Shown here: one piece after another, positions 34,990-47,600 of the stretch
How the letters are laid out: each line of letters opens with the position of its first letter
Numbering within the stretch: position 1 is the stretch's first letter
Assembly: GCA_001510575.1 (NCBI GenBank)
Contig: LNGK01000002.1
Location: 3,026,144-3,090,143 of the forward strand
Direction: 5' to 3'
Length of the DNA stretch: 64,000 nt
Source: Knoxdaviesia capensis
Lineage: Eukaryota > Ascomycota > Sordariomycetes > Microascales > Gondwanamycetaceae
Notes under the pieces: model-generated
The model's input: only the letters and a program-made list of their open reading frames with translations
What the model was told of the DNA's origin: nothing
The model's database searches: none
Program-made: the position numbers and the translations under genes

Positions 34990-36822
34990 ATGTCTCGCCG
35001 AGTCGAGAGAGACGAAGTCATCATCGACCGTGACGACCGCCGCGACTCGTTCCCGCGCCGCTTCGACCGCAACGACGACTTCGACCTGCGCTACGAGCGG
35101 CGCTCATCGACCGGTCCGCGCAGCTCCCGCGATGTGCTGGTTGAAACCGACCGTGTAGAGCGGCGCGACCACTACGACGACCGCCGCTTCTCGCGCGACG
35201 AGGAAGAGGTGGTGTACGACCAGCGCCGCCGCCGCCTGTCCTCGCCGCCGCCGCCGCCGCCGCTCCGCTCCGGGAGCCGCGGCCGGTCCCGCTACGACGA
35301 CGACGACTTCCACGAGGATGTGGTGGAATTCGACTACTCGCGCCGCGGTGGCGGTAGCAGCCGCCAGTTCTCGCACTCTCCGCCGCCCGTGCGCCGTGAT
35401 GCCCGGGCTCGGCTTGTGCGCCGCTCCTCGTCGCTCGACGACTCGTACATCAGCAGCGAGCCGCCCCGCCGCCGCTACGACGATGCCCCGCCGCGACGCT
35501 CGCAGCACTCCTTCGCGCCGTCCCCGCCGCCCGATCGCCACGCCGACCGCGCCTTCTACACCCACGACGTGGTGACCGAGCGAGACCGCTTCGACCGCCA
35601 CGGCGATGTGCGGGATCGGGTGGTGCGTGAGAAGGAGGTGGCCATCTCGCGCAGACGGTCGCGTGGCCGGAGCCACAGCCGCAGCCGGAGCTCTTCGCGG
35701 TCGTTTTCGATCTCGAGCCGCTCTTCCAGCGCGAGCAAGCACAAGCCCGGCCCAAAGACGTATCCTCGCAAGGGAAAGACACGCATTCCGACCCGCTTGT
35801 TGAAGCGCCGGGCTATTGTCGAGCTGGGATATCCGTTCCTTGAAGAGGTGAGTTATTCGGCCTTGAATCATTTGTTCGACGCTCGAAAGCGAGACTAACA
35901 ACATGCTTTTCGTGTAGGGAAACATCACCATCATCTTGATGGCTTTGAACCAGGAGAATATTGATGAGTTGCTCGCACTCAGCGACAAATACAAGAAAAG
36001 TAAGTTGGGTGATGTATACCCCCCCCTCGAAATCTATCGTCATCGGATTTCATAACTAATCCTGCATATTTCCTCCCTCTAGACGAAGAGAAAGTCGCTG
36101 TCCTGGCGCTTCCAGCACCCCCGGTCGAGGAAGTCAGGAAAGAAGTCTTCGTCGAGCGGGTCTCAACCCCGGCCACTCCCCGGAGCTCCGGCCCCGTATA
36201 TGTTTCTACGCCGACTCCGTCCCGGGTCGAATTTTCCGATGTGAAGCACGTGGACATATCCGAGAACGTTGGCCATCACCATAGCGGCACTGTCCACGTC
36301 GATATCAACGACAAAGTGGTCATTCGCAGCGCCTCCCCGACTCGAGGCGCCTACTACGCCTCAGCCATCCCCGGCGGGGTCGTGGCGGTGTCCCGGCCAC
36401 CGCCGTCGGCCACGTACATCCAAGCGCCGTACGTGCAGTCGCCGACCTATATCCAGCAGCCGCAGGGCCCGGCGCCGGTGATCATCAACGCCGGCGAGCC
36501 CAACTTCGCGACGACCGGCGGCGCCTTGGTGGTGCGGCGGCGGTCCAAGTCGCGCGACCGCAAGCTGGAGGTGGAGATCGACACCGAGGTGCACAACCAC
36601 CGCCACCACCACCACCACAGGCACCGACACCATCACCACCGCCACAGCCACAGTCACGACTCGGGCGAGATCATCCGCTCCGAGCGCATCACCCAGGACG
36701 GCCAGGTGGTGATCATCGAGGAGAAGGTTGAGAAGATCGACGATGGCTACAAGGGCGCCCGCATCGAGCGCGACCGGAGCGGGAAGCTGAGTCTTAGTAT
36801 CCCGAAGTACTACTACGGCTAG
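34990..36822 (+). CDS. DUF8035 protein with RD/RS-rich N-terminus and histidine-rich C-terminus
   Basis: Exons 34990-35847, 35918-35999 and 36083-36822 give 559 residues. Residues 1-250 are low-complexity and rich in Arg, Asp, Ser and Pro (RRDSFPRRFDRND, RRRLSSPPPPPP), with an RS tract (SRGRSHSRSRSSSRSFS). The conserved domain, about 255-315, reads KTYPRKGKTRIPTRLLKRRA, then IVELGYPFLEE, joined by exon 2 to GNITIIILMALNQENIDELL. I recognise this as the fungal DUF8035 domain. The C-terminal part has a Tyr/Gln/Pro-rich loop and a His-rich run (about 486-510, 36597-36655) that could bind metal. It ends with an acidic/basic strand-rich block and KYYYG. RS and RD repeats suggest an RNA- or chromatin-associated disordered protein, but the function is not established. 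Exon joints are clean (phase 0 and phase 1). Confidence 0.82.
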
Positions 36823-37221
36823 ACGAGAGGAGACTGCCGTCCTTGGCTTAGTCTTTGCTCCATTCGATTTAATGATACGACTGTTATGATCTTGACTTTG
36901 ATGAGTTTGACGTCTGTTTCTTCCACGCAAGTATTTTACTATTCTGCTTCATCCCAGCTCTGTTTTTTATACTGCCCCCTTTTGTTCCGTCTAGCCACAG
37001 CCAGCCATGCTTCTTTCTGTATCAGCGAGAGCCGAGCCTTTACAATCACCATAATAGTTTGCAGACGTGGAGGTGTTCTTTTTCTTGCAATTTTGATTTA
37101 TAGATAGATGTTGAATTTATATAGCATCTTAATGACAGAGCCGTGTTGCTCCTTGGATAAAAATAACCCTCTGATCACGTTTCATCTTCAGTGTGTTTAT
37201 TCCTGCTTCTGTGCTGTATAT
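36823..37221. other. Convergent intergenic spacer
   Basis: 399 bases between gene ends, A/T-rich, expected to hold both 3' UTRs. No gene seen. Confidence 0.6.
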
Positions 37222-38468
37222 TCACCGTCTCCACCCCTTTCCAAGCCACCCGCGTCCGCGTCCTCGACCCCAGAACGCCCCACGCCCACCCCGAGTCGGG
37301 AGTGGCCGGAGCACCGGTGCGGGGACCTTGGGGGGCTGGATCGGCTGGGGCTCGGGCTCTGGTTGCGGGGGAGGGGCGGGCGTACGGCCCGGGGGCGTGG
37401 TGGGAATCGGGCGCACGGTTGTGCGGGGAAGTGGGGCAATCGGGATGGGAGTGCCCGGCCCGAAGCCCGGCCGGGTGAATGTGAAGCGGGGCCGCGGGCT
37501 GGCAGTAGTAGTAGTGGGAGTAGTAGGAGTGGAAGTGGACGTCGTGGTGGTGGTGGATGAAGACGTGCGGCGGGGCCGAGGCGTCCGTGTAGCCGGTGCT
37601 TCATTTGGGCCTTCCGGCTCGAACGTGACCGCCGGGGCAGCAGTCTTGGTAGCTGTAGACAGCGTAGTCGAAACATCCGTAGTGGAAGACGGTCTGCGCG
37701 TGCGGCTCGCCGTAGTCGACACACCCACACCCACACCCGTCTCCGCCGTCTCCGGAACCACACCGACCTGGGACACGTCCGCGCCCGCCGCGACCAGCAA
37801 CGCAGCCCACTGCACAGGCGGCACGCGCAGCGCGGCGAAGTCGACCTCGATGTGGCCCTTGTCGGTGTGGTACGAGAAGGTCGAGTCCGGGCTGGCGGGC
37901 GTGGTGACTGGCCGCGTGCTGAACGCCCACGCGAGGATGTTCGCCCCGGTGGCGTCGATGCTCCACCCGTCCCAGGCGCTGCAGCCAGTGCACACGAACG
38001 TGGCGGTCCAGTGCGTGGCGTTCGCGCTGCGCGGGGCCGAGGCGGCGAGGTTCTGCAGGCGGGCCGCGGGGTATGGCTGCGGGAGGGAGAAGGTGCTGTG
38101 TGTGGGGGATTTAGTGTTAGTGAGAATCCCAAGAGGGTCAAATGGGGGAGGGGGGAGGGGGGGAGGACTGCGGACCTTGCCCACCGGGCTGACACGGTTG
38201 TGTCGGCGCCGTTCGGCCAGCACACCGTCAGCGGGTTGTTCACCATGCCGCCGCCCCAGGCAATCCCGGCCCAGCCGACGTCCAGCGGCGCGGAGAGCTG
38301 CACCAGGATATCAAAACCCGCAGCATCGGCCTCGGGGATCGCTAGTCGCAGGGTGATATCGTCGGTCAGGTCGATGACGAATGGGAGGTCCTGGGCGGCG
38401 GTCAGCGAGGAGAGAACGAGGCTGGCTACCGCGGCCAGGATGGCCTTAGACGCTGGGTTGGCGAGCAT
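37222..38468 (-). CDS. Secreted CDH-type cytochrome (DOMON/iron reductase) domain protein
   Basis: Exons 38468-38185 and 38095-37222 (89-nt intron, phase 2) give 385 residues. A signal peptide (residues 1-25, ending LTAAQ) precedes a cytochrome-type DOMON domain (about 26-205). The segment WGGGMVNNPLTVCWPNG matches the GGAMNNDLLLVAWAN block of cellobiose dehydrogenase cytochrome, where the Met is a heme ligand. A downstream FSYHTDKGHIEVDFAAL stretch offers His candidates for the other ligand, and CTGC could be a disulfide pair. There is no dehydrogenase, FAD or cytochrome b561 domain. Instead a long Thr/Pro/Ser linker (TTTTTSTSTPTTPTTTT) leads to an Arg/Gly-rich end (RGAFWGRGRGRGWLGK). I infer an extracellular heme protein for electron transfer to an unknown partner, such as a copper oxygenase. 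No GPI signal is visible. Confidence 0.78.
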
Positions 38469-40316
38469 TCTGTATCGAGAGGGTCTCGTCTTCTATCAAA
38501 GGTCGATAAGATGTCGATGCTATGCTGGAAAAGCCACGATCCGGACGAAACAAGACGACAACTGAAAGTGAAGAGTCCCAACTCTTCTTAACTACTCTCT
38601 GCATCCACCACTTAAGACCACCACCTGCTCACCCGGCAAACGGCCCCTTATCGCCGTGATTACTCGGGCCGGCCATTGACGGCTGAATTGCACGACCAGC
38701 AGTAGCGTCGGCGTAGATTGTGCAGCACATCGACGCGCATACCAATCACGCCAGGTCGTCTGCAGTTGTTGCACTCACATCCGAGCAGTTCGCAAAGTGG
38801 GAGCCAACAGCATCCAGGAGCAGCCATATCTATCAGGATCGCCGATCCCGCGTGTGCATAAGTTGGGGTAAACCCGCACTATATCGGTAAATAGCCGCCG
38901 ACCGACCCGCCGCGAGCCAATAGCAGGGTTGCTAATATCGGTTACTCGATTTTGTAGGGGACTTCCGGAGCCGTGGGAAAGGGGACGTCCGCAGACTTGT
39001 CTTTCCAACTGCAGAGTGGTTCCCTCCCCGCGGCTGATCGTCAAGATCGGCACGCAGCGAGAAAAACAGCCAATGCGGACCCCGGATGCCATCTCCGGCT
39101 CCGGCGCACCACAGGCCCGGACCAGACACTCTTCCAGGTGGAAAAAATGAACTTAGTTCGGATGGTGCGCCGGAGACCAGAGACGCATCACTGGGTCCTG
39201 GCCGTTATGAAAAACAGAACAAAAAAACAAGAGAGTTGATACCTGCGCAAGAGAGAGTTGTGTAGTATGGTGATAGTGTTAGCAAGCAAAAGCCCAAACG
39301 GATGTTTCGAAGGTGTCACAGTTGCAGTTAGTGAGGACGGGAAGAGAGGGAGAGGAAGAGAGGGGAAGGAGAGAATAGGAAGGGGGATGTGAATGAAAAT
39401 ATCATCGTTGGATTCCGGAAATCAATAATTCTAAGGACACCAGACACCACTGGCTAGGAATGAAAAAAGAAAAAGGGCCTAAAACACCAAACAAAAGAGC
39501 GAGCCAGAGCCGCAGAAACCGCGCATTCCGGCTCCGAGCATCATATCATCGAATCATAACAGGAAGACAAAAAAAGCGCAGTCGACGGAGGGAGACGGAG
39601 AGACGAAGGCGGAGCAGCAACGGAAAGGCGGGGACGGTCCGAGACGAATAGACCGGGATCGGAGACGGAACACCGGGGGTGGCCTCAGATCGTCGTGTCG
39701 CATCAGGTATCGATGATCGGATAACGGGTTGTTGATAATCGCAAACGAAACCTGTTGGTGGTACACGCAGCGAGCGTGTTGGGACGGTATCACCGCCCAG
39801 CAGTTGCTGCTCGGCCTTCTCCCGTGAAAGACAAAAAGAAGAGACACACGGACATGGACGCAACCGCGCCGCGATTAGTAGAGCCAGCAAACGAAGAGAA
39901 GAACCACTCAAAACAAAAGACAAAGAGGAGGGGGGGCATGTTTGGCCATCAGTGTATCCATGTCCGTCAGGACTTGCTTTCCCCCCGTTTTCCTAGTGCA
40001 ACGAACACCACCAGAACATTATCTCCATGACCATGGAAGTCCGGACCAGGAATAGAAAAGAGCCCAAACCCTCGCGCGGCACATAGGACATCGTGCACCA
40101 CGTCAAACAAACAACCGCCACGAGCGAACAAGGTAACAAAAAAAGAGAGGAGAGTATTAGGATAAAAGAGCTCAAACGAACGAAATCGGAGAGACAAAAA
40201 AAAGAGGCTCAAAAAAAGGGTGCCCGAGAAAAAGGAGGCCGGGTCGCATGATCGGCATTCAGCCGTTCAGACCTCAGGGCTTCTCCCACCACAAGGCAAC
40301 TAATGAAGAGAAATGA
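38469..40316. other. Intergenic region, no gene recognised
   Basis: 1.85 kb between the promoter of the cytochrome gene and the end of the Trf4-like gene. The right half (39.3-40.3 kb) is purine-rich on the plus strand, consistent with 3' UTR of the minus-strand Trf4-like gene. Short open frames carry no motif. Confidence 0.5.
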
Positions 40317-42985
40317 TCATGAAGCAAAGGCGTCTGTGCAGGGGCCCAGCGACTTCAGGTGAACCCGGCGGAGATGCTCCCGCTGCTGGCGGAACTGGCC
40401 GTAGTTTCCAGCGAGGATGACCTCGAGGATGCTCTTAAACTCGAAATCGGCACCGTCACCGCCGCTCTCAGCCTGCTTAGCCAGGGCATCGGAGACTTCG
40501 TTCATGCGGCCTGTGAGCAGATCGTGGGCCAGGCGGAAATCGTAGGTGATGGCCGGGAAGTTGTGGGCACCGCCGGAAATGTCATTGCTACAGTTATTGG
40601 GATCAATGATCGATAAACGGTCGGTGTTGCGGTACACAACAGTCTTGACCTTGCTCTGTTGGCGAGAGGACAGTGAGAGTGTGGTGGGGTTAGAGAGATG
40701 ATGCAACACAAAAAGAACAACGGAGAGAAAGAAAAGCAAGTGACATACCTTGGGCACATATCCGGGAGGGTTCAGCCAGATCGACACCTCCGAGTACTTG
40801 AAATGATGTCCGTAAAGGTCGAAAAACTCAATGAGCAGCTCGCCAATGTGTCCCCCCGCGTGCATATTACGGGACTGGAGGTGTGGGTGCAGTTGGAGCA
40901 TGCTGACGACCAGGCAAATGACCGAAAAGCCTCCAATGCCCCCATTGACGGGCTCGTTGAGGCCACGCATGGCCAGGAAGTGCTTGATCAGAGTGACCAA
41001 GATCGGCATGGCCGGGTACTCGGCCTTCCAGCTCTTGAAGGTGTTGATGGCAGACACGCCGCTGAGGTTCTCGAAAGAGATGTCAACCCGCAGCCCGGTG
41101 GTGCTGTCGATGTACTTCACAATGGGGACCTTGGCGCCGGTGATGGCCTCGGTCGAGTTGGGCTCCGCCAGCCGGTTGTTAACAAGCCAGGCCTTGAACT
41201 TGAACAGGAAGCTCTTGGCTCGCTGCACAGGCGGTCCGCCGTTGACACACCGCCGCGTGCACACAACTAGGTCCATGTCGGCAGTGGGCAGGTAAAGACC
41301 CGACATGAACGAGCCAAATGGGACAACTTCACAGTCAGCAAGCCAGTGAGTGCGACGGACAGCAGCCTGGAGCTTATCGATCAGCTGCTGGCGAACGCGC
41401 TCTTCAAAGAGGCGGGGGCGAACAAAGGAATAGAAGTCATCGATGTCCTTGTTAAGCCTACAGAAACAAGAGAACAAAGTAGTAGCAGGTTAGTAAAGTC
41501 TTGGAGTGATTAAGGAGGAAGGGCTTCTTACCAGACACCAGCGTGGTTGGTGAAGTCATGGTCATAGGAAACCCAGGGGCAGGGCGGCTCCTCAGGAGTG
41601 ACAGCCCACTTAGGAACAATATCTCCCATGGCAGCCATTTTCTTTTTGCGCAGGGGACCGTAAGAAGGAGGCTTGAGTTCGTCGTCGACAGTTCTTTTTC
41701 TTGATCCAAGGCCACCACGGTTTGACGGTGCAAGAGTAGCCTGGTCAAAAGCCTGCTTTGTGGGTGCAAAAGCAGACGGAGGGGGAAGAGGAGGAAGAAG
41801 ATCCGTAGGAGGGGGAGGGGGAGGAGAATAAGGAGAATAGGAAGAAGGCGAGAGCTTGGGCTCGTACTGATCGTTATTGTTATTATTGCTGGTGCTGTTT
41901 TTGGTAGTGGCGGCAGTGTTGTTGTTGTTGTTGTTGCTGTTGTTGCTGTTGTTGTTGCTGTTGTTGTTGCTGTTCTTAGTATTGTTGTCTTCCTGTTCAG
42001 AGTCAGAAAGCATGATGACCTCCCGGGGCTTGCTTGTTGTTGTTGTTTGTTGCGCCGATGGTTTTTCCTCAACCCGATCCTGGCCACGACGGAAACCAAA
42101 CGCACGTTCTGAGTCCCGTTTACGATCCCGATTCTTGGATTTCCCGGCGGCTTCCTCCTGGTCGCTGTCGTCGAAGAAGATCAGCTCGTCGAGATCGCTG
42201 TTGAACGCGTCGTTCTCTTTATCGGTGGCCGACTCGATGCGGCCCTTGCGGATAAGCTTGACGAGATCCTTGGGTTTGCGCTGGCCGGGATCAGCCTGGG
42301 GAATCGCCGTGTACGGGTTCGGGTTCGACCACTTGGGTGTAGAATCATCTGACGCTGTCTTGCCCTCAACCCCGCGGATGCGTTTGCGAGCAGGTTCTGT
42401 GTCGTGATTGGCTGCTGCGTCAGACGTGTCTGATATTTCCATTTCCTGCTCGCTGTCGTCCGAGAGCTCTGTCACCGAGCGGTATTTGACGGCGTCGCCG
42501 TCACGCAGGTTCACGGGGGGGTTCGAGTTTTGCTGGATCAGCATCGGCCGCTGCGACGCGGAAAAGCGAGGCGGCGGAGGACCAGAGCGAAACGGTCGGC
42601 GGCCGCCAAAATCGCGCGGCCCAGGGTTGGAGCGGCTGCCGTGGCTGGGGTTAGCGTTGCCGGCCCCCGAGCGGTTGCGACCTCGATCCCGGGAACGCCC
42701 GTGGTCTCGATCACGTCCGTTTGGAAACTCTGCAGGGCCTGACGGCGGTGCTGAGCGGAACGTGAACTCGCCCTGAGGCGGCCGGTACGAATCGCCGCGG
42801 CTGGGTCCTGAGTCGAGAGGCTTGCGATCACGGTCGTTTCCCCTCCGATACGGCGCGTCCGAATAGGGAACCGGTCGAGGTGGAAGAGAGGATGGATGAT
42901 TCGAGCGGCTGGAGCGTGAAGACGGCCCGCGACCGTCTCCGTTTCCTCCTCTCGAAGAAGAGCGCGATGGATGGTAAGAGTCCAT
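40317..42985 (-). CDS. Non-canonical poly(A) polymerase, Trf4/5 (Cid14) type
   Basis: Exons 42985-41532, 41457-40749 and 40655-40317 give 833 residues. Residues 1-470 are disordered: Ser/Arg/Gly-rich, then acidic DSEQE repeats and a long asparagine tract coded at about 41880-41990. The catalytic part starts at about 486 and holds the nucleotidyltransferase signature GSFMSGLYLPTADMDLVV (G533, S534, D545, D547) and the third acidic residue D610 in LRVDISFEN. The central and PAP-associated region follows (KAEYPAMPILVTLIKHFLAM, NGGIGGFSVICLVVSMLQLH, GELLIEFFDLYG). This is the Trf4/Trf5 family, the polymerase of the nuclear TRAMP complex that adds short A tails to RNAs for exosome decay. All three carboxylates are present, so it should be active. 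Downstream RNA-binding or Mtr4-contact segments cannot be identified by eye. Confidence 0.93.
41880..41990. repeat. Trinucleotide (GTT/GCT)n tract coding poly-Asn/Ser
   Basis: On the plus strand GTT units with scattered GCT form an imperfect triplet repeat. On the coding minus strand it is read as AAC/AGC, giving an Asn/Ser tract in the disordered N-terminus of the Trf4-like protein. It lies in frame and should vary in length between strains. Confidence 0.85.
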
Positions 42986-43641
42986 CAGAATGGAGAGAAA
43001 ACTGTGTTGTGTTGAGGAAGAAAGAGGGAGAAGTTTTATTGAAGGAAGAAGACAAGGAAAGAAATAAACTAGATGATAACTATCGCGGACCCGACTAGCT
43101 ACGGTATCTTATAGCAGAAGATCACAATATTTGGTTGATAGTATCGGTATATCGTTATATCTCGAGGGAAGTTGATATTGGAGGGAGGTGGTGAGAATAC
43201 TTTTTTTTTTTAACGGAAAAAGGCGGCTGCTTAGTACCTGCTATCTTTCTAATAAGTACTAGTAACCTTCTACGTTCTATTAGGGCATAGATACACTAGG
43301 TATAAGGCACCTCACTTATTCGTGCACTAAAGTAATAGGTGCGAGATGCTTCTTTCTAGGTCACGTGCACTTCTGATAGGCTCTTACATGATATCGGTTG
43401 TGGGACTAGGGTCAGACCTTTCCATTTAGAGGTTTATCGGGACGACATCATCGGATCCATTCAACTAAACGAATTTAACCTCAGTCTTATATCCATCTCA
43501 CACCGCATCATAGCATACTTAAATTTGAAATTAGACAATATATTACCCTATCAATAGGTAGCATCATCTCATCTAACACACAACAAACACTCCAGTCCCG
43601 GACTCCATCTCATATCAAAATCGGCAACAGAAACAAACGGC
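42986..43641. other. Intergenic region between Trf4-like and AKR genes
   Basis: 656 bases holding the promoter of the Trf4-like gene and the 3' end of the aldo-keto reductase gene. It is A/T-richer than its neighbours from 43180 to 43560. No gene or repeat identified. Confidence 0.5.
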
Positions 43642-44681
43642 TTACTGTCTGTTCTTGCTTCCAGAAATTTTCACCTTGGGCCCACCGAATTCGTCGAAAA
43701 CATCAATATCGTGGCCGTACATCGGGTTGAAGCGCAGGCCACACTCCAGGGCATTCAGCTTGGCCATCGCATCATCGGGCAGCTTCTTCACGTCAATATT
43801 CGAGCGAATGCGCGAGGCTGTGACGCTCTTGGGCAACACAGAGGTGCCCCGCTGCACACCCCACGACATCAGCAGCTGGCCGGCATCAAGGCCAAGGTCG
43901 GCGGCGATCTTCTTGACAATGGGGTTGTCAACGCCACGCACAGCGCCCTCCGGCATGATGCCGGCGGCGCTGTGGCCCATGGGCGAGTAGGCAGACACAT
44001 GGATTCCGTGGTCGTTGCAGAACTTCAGAAGGTTTGGCTGCTGCAGATACGGGTGAGCTTCGATCTGGTTGACGGCCGGTACCACGGTGGAATACTTCAG
44101 GAGGTACTCGAGGTGTGGAATGGTGAAGTTGGACACGCCAATAGCGCGGGCCTTGCCCTTCTTGTAGATCTCCTCCATCACGGCCCAGACATCGGCTATG
44201 TCGGTCTCTTCGTCAATCTCCTTGGTTCCCGGCTTGACGACGCTGTACAGAGGGGCTTGAGGATCAGCAATTGATGACCTGAATAACAAGCGTGTAACAC
44301 GACAGAATATATGAGCAACACCGAGAAACAACAAACAACAACTTACACGGGCCAGTGGACCAGAAGCAGGTCCAAGTAATCAGTCCGGAGATCAGCCAGG
44401 GACGCATCGACCGTCTTCTCGATCAGATCGGGCCGGAGGCTAGTGGGAGGCACCTTGCTGGTGATGAACAGCTCCGAGCGAGGAATCGCCGAGCGCGCCA
44501 GAGCCGCGCCGATCTCAGCCTCGTTTCCGTAGATACGGGCGGCGTCGATGTGGCGGTATCCGTTGTCAAGGGCCAAAAGCACGGCCGCTTCGAATTCGGG
44601 ACCGCGTGCGTCCCACGTGCCGTACCCGACAGACGGGATCTCGGCTCCGGTGTTCAGCTTGAAGGTCTTGGGAAGAGACAT
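43642..44681 (-). CDS. Aldo-keto reductase (NADPH-dependent aldehyde/keto reductase)
   Basis: Exons 44681-44347 and 44278-43642 (68-nt intron, phase 2) give 323 residues. The catalytic tetrad is complete: D46 and Y51 in HIDAARIYGNE, K76 in FITSKVPP, and H109 in LLLVHWPV. The joined sequence continues with the conserved GKARAIGVSNF and VNQIEAHPYLQQ strands, and a PKSVTASRIRSN cofactor motif (the usual KS...R pattern binding the NADPH 2'-phosphate). The TIM-barrel fold and length are standard for AKR families related to yeast Gcy1/Ypr1 and fungal glycerol dehydrogenases. It should be a soluble cytosolic enzyme. The substrate cannot be fixed from sequence. The start at 44681 (MSLPKTFKLNTGAEIPSVGY) is preferred to an upstream in-frame ATG because it gives the normal AKR N-terminus. 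Confidence 0.93.
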
Positions 44682-47600
44682 GGTTTTGGTTGGTCGAGTG
44701 AATGGGATTTGAATGATGGGTTGGGACTTTATCTGTTCAACAGCAAGAAGACGTAGATTCGTGTGAAAGAGCAAATGTCTCCTCAGTCGTTGTGTGAGGG
44801 TGGGGTCGGTTTGTTAGTCCGCAAGGCTAGGGTTGTTGATGATTTCTTCTAGGGAAGGAGCAACGCAAACGGAGTGAGAAGGTGGTGTTGAGGAATGGTG
44901 ATGATTATTAATGGTTCAGTAGAACAGTGATATATACTAGAAGTGGTTTCTGGTTTGATTGAGAGCTTCTTTCATCTTCATATTCTCGTGAAGTTGAGAA
45001 CCCTTATATTTATACACCCAACATGCAACCCACTTCACGGCATTGAAACACGGCCCCGCGCAAGTATTGATCGCTAGCCCGGCCAGCACTCCACCCATTG
45101 GATTTCTAAGCCGACATAGCATATTGACGTCACTCAAGCACAAGGGACGATCTTCACCGTGCTTTTTGGCCCGATTCAAACACATTTATCGTCCGTGTAA
45201 TGTTCGATGCTCGTCGAGAAGCTTCCTCGAGATGCTTGCAATGAAAAATTTCCTGCTCACAGGATCTTCTTAGTGCCTGCCAAGCTAAAGATCGTGTCTG
45301 ATCGCACAGAACACTGTCGAATTAATCTGGTACCAGCTGTCACACCCAAGTTTGGACTTTCGGCGGTTGCTTGGCCACTTCTGGCGAATGGGCACTGCTG
45401 TCCGGTCCATGGTTTTCGATGGAATGGTTGTAAAACTTCTCTCTCCCGATAATACGACTCTGAAGCTCTCAACGTCACTGCTTTTCCCTAGACGCGCCCT
45501 CGAACCCCGAAGAATAATGCCCTCGACATTCAGAACCCCAACGGTGCGGGTGCGTTTCGGAACGGTCAATTTTCCTGACAGCAATATCTGAATGCCCCCT
45601 CTATCTCATCTTGGCTGGATATCATGAACAGCCTTACACTTTTTAACGTCGATATCCGCTCTCGAAATTGCCTATTCAGACCTGGCTCGATCTCACAATG
45701 GCCCTCAACGTTGATTTCTGTCAACAAACCCTGATTTGACTGTCAACCAGCTAGATGGACAGTGAGTCGCCCTACATGCTCCCTCCTGATATTGCCACCG
45801 TGCCTTCGTGTTCCTGTGTATCCGGAGGTTAAGGTCATAGACGCTATTCTGTATTCTGCCGGTATCTGTAGCTACCCCTCCTCGTTTGCGTGATCGGGTG
45901 CCCCCCTTTTATCTTGTTTCGGAGTCCACAATAGATATCTCTGCAGCACAGATAGACATATACTGTATATGCCTGCATTCCCAGCCGGCAGTGCGGCTTG
46001 GCTTTACTCATCCGTCGGGGGATTAACCCGGAGCAATTTATCTCGCTCTTGGCCATGCGGCTCCCAGAATACGGGTCACACGCTCCCGGGGCCGCGAACG
46101 TTTCCATCTTTGGATTTTCGAGGCCCGCATATTTTTGTTTTCTTGCAAAAAACCCCGAGATATCGCCAACGGGCTTGGAATATCTTTTTGTGTATGATGG
46201 GTGCTGTATGACGCGGAAGAGGCAAACGCTTGCTGGGGTATATGGCTTACTGTTATACGCTTATATTTATCTTGTTTGTGTTTGCCTCAACGACGTATCG
46301 TGAGAGTAAATACAGACTCGCAACTTCTACGACGAGGAATGAGATATCATCTCCTTGCACGTTATGTGAATAGAAACGCGGGGTCGAAAACTGCAATTCC
46401 GACGATGAAGCCTGAGGAGTGTTGTGGACCGAGAAGATGCTGAGGAGTTTGTGTGGATGCATGTAACTTGGATCTCCTCCCCTTTTATTTTGATTTTTAT
46501 ATTTATTTATTTATTTTCGACTTTTTTATTTTTATTTTTATTTTTATTTTTATTTTTGTTTATTTTTATTTTTATTTTTTTTCTATATATCTTTTTTTAA
46601 ACGAAGCAGTGTTATCTACACACAGATAGAAGAGATAGAAGAAAACGGAGAGATTATGTTGATCTCCCATCCGACCATTATCAAAATTGATTTCCCCCCC
46701 AAGACCTGACTGGCCTCGAAGAATCGGAAATCTTAGCTGGAGAACCGGAGATGCACCATCCAAAAGTCTGCCATGCACCCCTGAGCCCAAAGGCTGATTT
46801 TGTGTGGCACACGATTATGTGCGTCTCAGCTCTGTGCGGTCCGGCCACAGTTTTGTTTCCCTTGCTTCCTTCACACCGACAAAATATATTTTTTTGGGTA
46901 AATTCATACGTGGCTGGGACGACAAGAACGACGACGAGGAGGGCGAGATCTCTTGGGGCACGAAAGCAAGAAAGACATAGAAAATCCCGCCCTAGGGCGT
47001 CAAGTCAACCAATTGACAAGTCCGGCCGAGGGCATACCATGGATTGAGTTACGGGGAGATTGAATGGGTTTAAGCGATGAAGCCAGACTGTAAGACCAAG
47101 TACTGGTACTTCACAAAAGCACATAAGCTGCATTCCTTTTAGGAACATAACAAGTCAGGAGTTATCGCCCCCCGGAAACCCACGACTGAGACAAACGAAA
47201 GGTGGGAGGAGAGCCCTGTAGGCTCCCGGCTGCCAGCCATAACAAGCCTTACACGGTCTGGCCTCCCGCCGCCGGTTGGACGCCGGGCGTATCGTGAGGA
47301 GAGCAACAGTGAAAGCAGCAGGTTGTGCGTGGGCTTGTGGTAATAAGATAAGTGAGAGATGCTCACTCGTACGATGTCTACGAGCATTTTGAAAAATTTT
47401 GAGAGCAAACAGACAGAGACGAGAGAGACACACGAGAACCGGCCACATTCTGGCAAACAGACCATGTGTGAGACATGAGGCCCAACCTGTCGCCACACAG
47501 CCAAGCCGAAGGCAAACTGCAGATGGGCCTGTAGCACCGTCTAAACCTGTCATGCCAACATCTGTACCCCCGCTGTAGGAATGGCAGCTGGCTCTGGGTC

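Noticed and set aside
35104..35994. 296-codon minus-strand open frame
   Set aside because: Antisense shadow of the Arg/Asp-rich first exon of the DUF8035 gene.
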